DNA from: Nemophila menziesii
Taxonomy: Eukaryota > Streptophyta > Magnoliopsida > Boraginales > Hydrophyllaceae
Assembly (NCBI GenBank): GCA_029959085.1
Contig: JARWIR010000043.1
Span: forward strand, 2,604,001 to 2,668,000
DNA length: 64,000 nucleotides
Direction: 5' to 3'
The notes under the pieces were generated by a model. That model was not told the origin of the DNA and made no database searches. It was given only the letters and a program-made list of their open reading frames with translations. This document shows, piece by piece, positions 58,240 to 64,000 of the stretch (its first letter is position 1; every line of letters begins with the position of its first letter). A program made the translations under genes and the position numbers.

Positions 58240-58349
58240 AACCAGGTGAGCTAGCTCATCTGACTAGGGCTCTGTCTCTTAAGTGAGAGGTACATGGTTC
58301 TCCCGTGGGACTAGTTGGGTGTAAGCCTGGAACCCTTGTACGAAAAAAA
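58240..58349 (+). mobile_element. Short tRNA-derived SINE-like sequence
   Basis: A tRNA-like head 'ggtgagctagctcatctgac' (A-box-like) is followed by 'ctcttaagtgagaggtacatggttc' (B-box-like) and a short A-run. It lacks the folding expected of a functional tRNA. No target duplication read. Confidence 0.5.
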
Positions 58350-58734
58350 TCTTGTTTATTTATTAAAAACCTAATCAAAATATATTATTTATGTTCGATC
58401 AATTTTTTATTTAATATATCATAATACAATTTTAGATTCGAATAATATTTAAATCCAATACCTCATGGACCTCAACGTTTAATTATTTTTTTGTCTTTAA
58501 TAATTTATCCATACATTTATTAATTGGAACACATATCAACCCCATTTGTTTTTGGTCATTTCCTTTTCTTTACCGAAATGGTGGACCATGATGTTTATAT
58601 TTATATCTAAACCAATATTTTTCAGCTGAGTGACATTTTTGTCCCAACATGATGTGTTAATAAGACATTTGTTATTTTTATGTAACACAGAATTAATGGA
58701 ACCTGATTTCTTTTTTCTTAAACACAGATTAGTA

Positions 58735-58950
58735 CTCCCTTTGTTTTAAAATGTTTGTCCATTTTGCTTTTCACACGAATTAAGAAAGTTAATGAATACA
58801 GTCCCTATTACAAAACTACCTTTTCATAAAGTATCTTGATATCTTAAATATGTATTGGAAATATAAATTGTAATTTTTTAATAGGGGTAGTAATGGAAAA
58901 AATTAGAAAAAAGTATCTTAAAATTTTAAGTGGACAAACATTTTGAAACC
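58735..58950. mobile_element. Stowaway-like (Tc1/mariner) MITE
   Basis: 'ta' then ctccctttgttttaaaatgt at the left, with 'ttgtcc' next. The right side has the inverse 'ggacaaacattttgaaac' but lacks the terminal 'gggag-ta', so the right end is damaged. Confidence 0.6.
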
Positions 58951-59039
58951 AATCAAATCACGCCACGTCATTGGGTAACATTTGAGTGATATGAATTTGG
59001 GTGATATGAATTTGGATGGTATATATCATTACTATTTTT

Positions 59040-60665
59040 GATACTGATCAAAGCTGGTAAAGTTCGTAGATCCCCACGTTGGTAATCAATTTTGTAGATT
59101 ATTTGTCCAATAACTCAAAGTCTTCTTTATCGACAAAAAAAAACTTTAAAAAAAAATCAAAGTCTACCTACCTGTTTCTTTGTTTATTTCCACTCTTTAA
59201 GCTGAACTTTCTCACACAACAATATTTGACCAAGAGACATAATTAAGGAAGGACCAGCTGGTTAAAATATTACTATATCTCTTTAGACACTTCCATTCCA
59301 TGAGTTGGAATTGCCTTCATCTTCTTTGCAACTCTCAATCAAATCAACTTGTTGTAGATAATCTTTTCCTCAACACCAGAAGATAAGCAGGCAAGCATAT
59401 TCTTTCAGTAATTTAATTTTTGCATGATCTGTTTTTGTTTAATATGTTCCTATAATTATGTCACCATCTATCATTTAAAGCCTCTAATATCATAATTATT
59501 TAGATATTCGTATTAGATATTTATTGTTCGAAAAAGCTAGTTTATGTGGTGGTGAGACTCTTGAACAACTTGGTCAACTGGTCAACTTATGAATGTAGCA
59601 ATTAACGTGCGATAAATCTGATGATAGCCGTGTTTAAAGGTTGAGTGGTACGGATTTGCTCATAGCTTCAACTTTTGTATTAAAATTTCTTTTCTCCTAC
59701 CCGAGAAGGTATACCACAGTGCTGGAGTTCGAGTAGTTCATGGTTTTTTGAGATATTTGTCCCTGTGTTATATAAAGAAGACAAATATACTCCTGTGTTT
59801 CACCAAACAGAAAATATAATCCCATTTTATTCAAAACAGTTGCAAATCTGCCTCTTTGGAATAACGCAGGGGCAATGGAGGCAGATTTTCTGCCCCAAAT
59901 TTTTCCGAGTTACTAGGTCCCTATATTGTGCAAAAATTGCACAATAGATCCCTATATTGTGCAAAATTTTGATACTTCCTCTTCTTTGTTTTAAAAGTAA
60001 GTAATGTCCACTTTATTAAAAATGGTGTCCTAGAAATAATGTCTATTTCAAATGTCAAGACACTTTATTCTACCTTTTTCCACTATTACTTTTATTAAAG
60101 TATTTAAATTTATGTTTGCAATGAATATTTAAAATATCAAAGACACTTTATTAAAAGTATTTTTTAGTAATAGGGAAGATAATATCTGTATTTTTTAATT
60201 TGTATGAAAAGCAAAATGGACATTATCTTTAAGAGGTAGGGAGTACGATTTTTTTTTCAATTAGTTACAAAAATACATATATTATACAAAACACAAATAT
60301 TCATACAGATAAAATAAATAAAACCTAATGAAATAATTTCTAAAAGTTGGGCGGATAAGATAATAATATATGTATATTTTTTCTGAAAGCCATGGGTCAT
60401 AATTTGCTACTTCGCTTAAAACAGGGTCTGATGGTGCATGCAATTCACCCTTTCCTAGGTGTAACATGTTACTTTTTCTTGTCTTTGTCTCTACCTTTTC
60501 CTTATCGTGACTTCGTGTATCAGTTGTATGCTTGTTTATATTTGTACCTATCTTATGCTTTTTGAATTTACGAATATGTGATTTTGAATATTCAGTTTTT
60601 CAAGATTGAGGCGAACAAGAGGAAGAAGATTGGTGGAAAGTATCTATATAGTCGATCGGCGCAAG
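59040..60665 (+). promoter_or_regulatory. ABCC copy B promoter, 5' leader and probable leader intron
   Basis: Homologous to 23,370-24,570 throughout ('gatcaaagctggtaaa', 'ttccattccatgagttggaa', 'agataagcaggcaagcat' at 59,381, 'gagaaggtataccac'). A GC-type donor (AG|GCAAGC, 59,390) and an acceptor TTCAG (60,595) would bound a leader intron about 400 bases longer than in copy A, because a Stowaway MITE (59,975-60,243) and other insertions sit in it. Coding start at 60,666, matched to copy A. Confidence 0.55.
59975..60243. mobile_element. Stowaway MITE inside the ABCC copy B leader region
   Basis: Flanked by TA on both sides (59,973-59,974 and 60,244-60,245). Ends cttcctcttctttgttttaa and, reversed, ctccctacctcttaaagata; the inner 'atgtcc' and 'ggacat' also mirror. 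Absent at the equivalent point of copy A (about 24,110), so it inserted after the two copies separated. Confidence 0.75.

Positions 60666-64000
<3,335 letters not shown>

Noticed and set aside
58240..58349. tRNA gene
   Set aside because: A- and B-box-like words are present but arms do not pair and a 3' A-run follows; called SINE-like.
60606..60665. 20-residue N-terminal extension of ABCC copy B
   Set aside because: The equivalent leader of copy A contains a stop and the conserved protein start is at 60,666; this is untranslated leader.

Overview
The window looks like nuclear DNA of a flowering plant, most likely a eudicot. It is AT-rich, genes have short GT-AG introns, and most of the length is plant-type mobile DNA: Gypsy, Copia and L1-like elements, tRNA-derived SINEs, CACTA, Mutator-like (MULE), hAT-like and Stowaway elements. 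I cannot name the species. The only host genes that look intact are two closely related ABCC (MRP-type) ABC transporter genes on the + strand. Copy A (24,571-29,407) is complete, with six coding exons and a predicted 1,488 residues. Copy B (60,666 to the right edge) is cut by the window. A third copy of their upstream/leader region, without any coding sequence, lies at about 10.1-11.2 kb.

Layout. 1-2.5 kb: decayed Gypsy-like retroelement, minus strand. 3.1-10.0 kb: CACTA-type element; a MULE-like element is nested inside it, and a solo LTR is nested inside that. 10.1-11.2 kb: orphan ABCC leader, interrupted by a SINE with a 17-bp target duplication. 11.4-13.3 kb: two small non-autonomous DNA elements. 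13.4-15.7 kb: L1 ORF1 relic. 16.2-22.9 kb: Copia element with both LTRs, split by a minus-strand L1 insertion. 22.9-23.3 kb: minus-strand SINE. 23.4-29.5 kb: ABCC copy A. 29.9-30.1 kb: fragment of an AAA-ATPase gene. 30.2-34.1 kb: second CACTA-type element. 35.0-43.5 kb: an 8.45-kb MULE with a 9-bp target duplication and two convergent genes, a MuDR-type transposase and a predicted 1,094-residue Ulp1-like protein. 43.7-58.1 kb: accessory region with MULE-type MITEs, three gene-fragment-carrying MULEs (Pack-MULEs), an L1 with RNase H and a TIR element. 58.2-60.2 kb: SINE and Stowaway insertions leading into ABCC copy B.

The MULE family is the unifying theme. One element encodes a transposase with all expected motifs, and at least five nearby elements have MULE-like ends; for most of these an exact 9-bp target duplication can be read directly. 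Three carry recognisable pieces of host genes: SNF2/CHR27-28-like, NF-YC11/NC2-alpha-like and IQM-like. The Ulp1-like partner protein appears to lack the catalytic Cys and Asp. The two ABCC copies show a mosaic of near-identity and divergence that suggests gene conversion. Exon boundaries and target duplications were read by eye; family names come from remembered motifs, not a database search.
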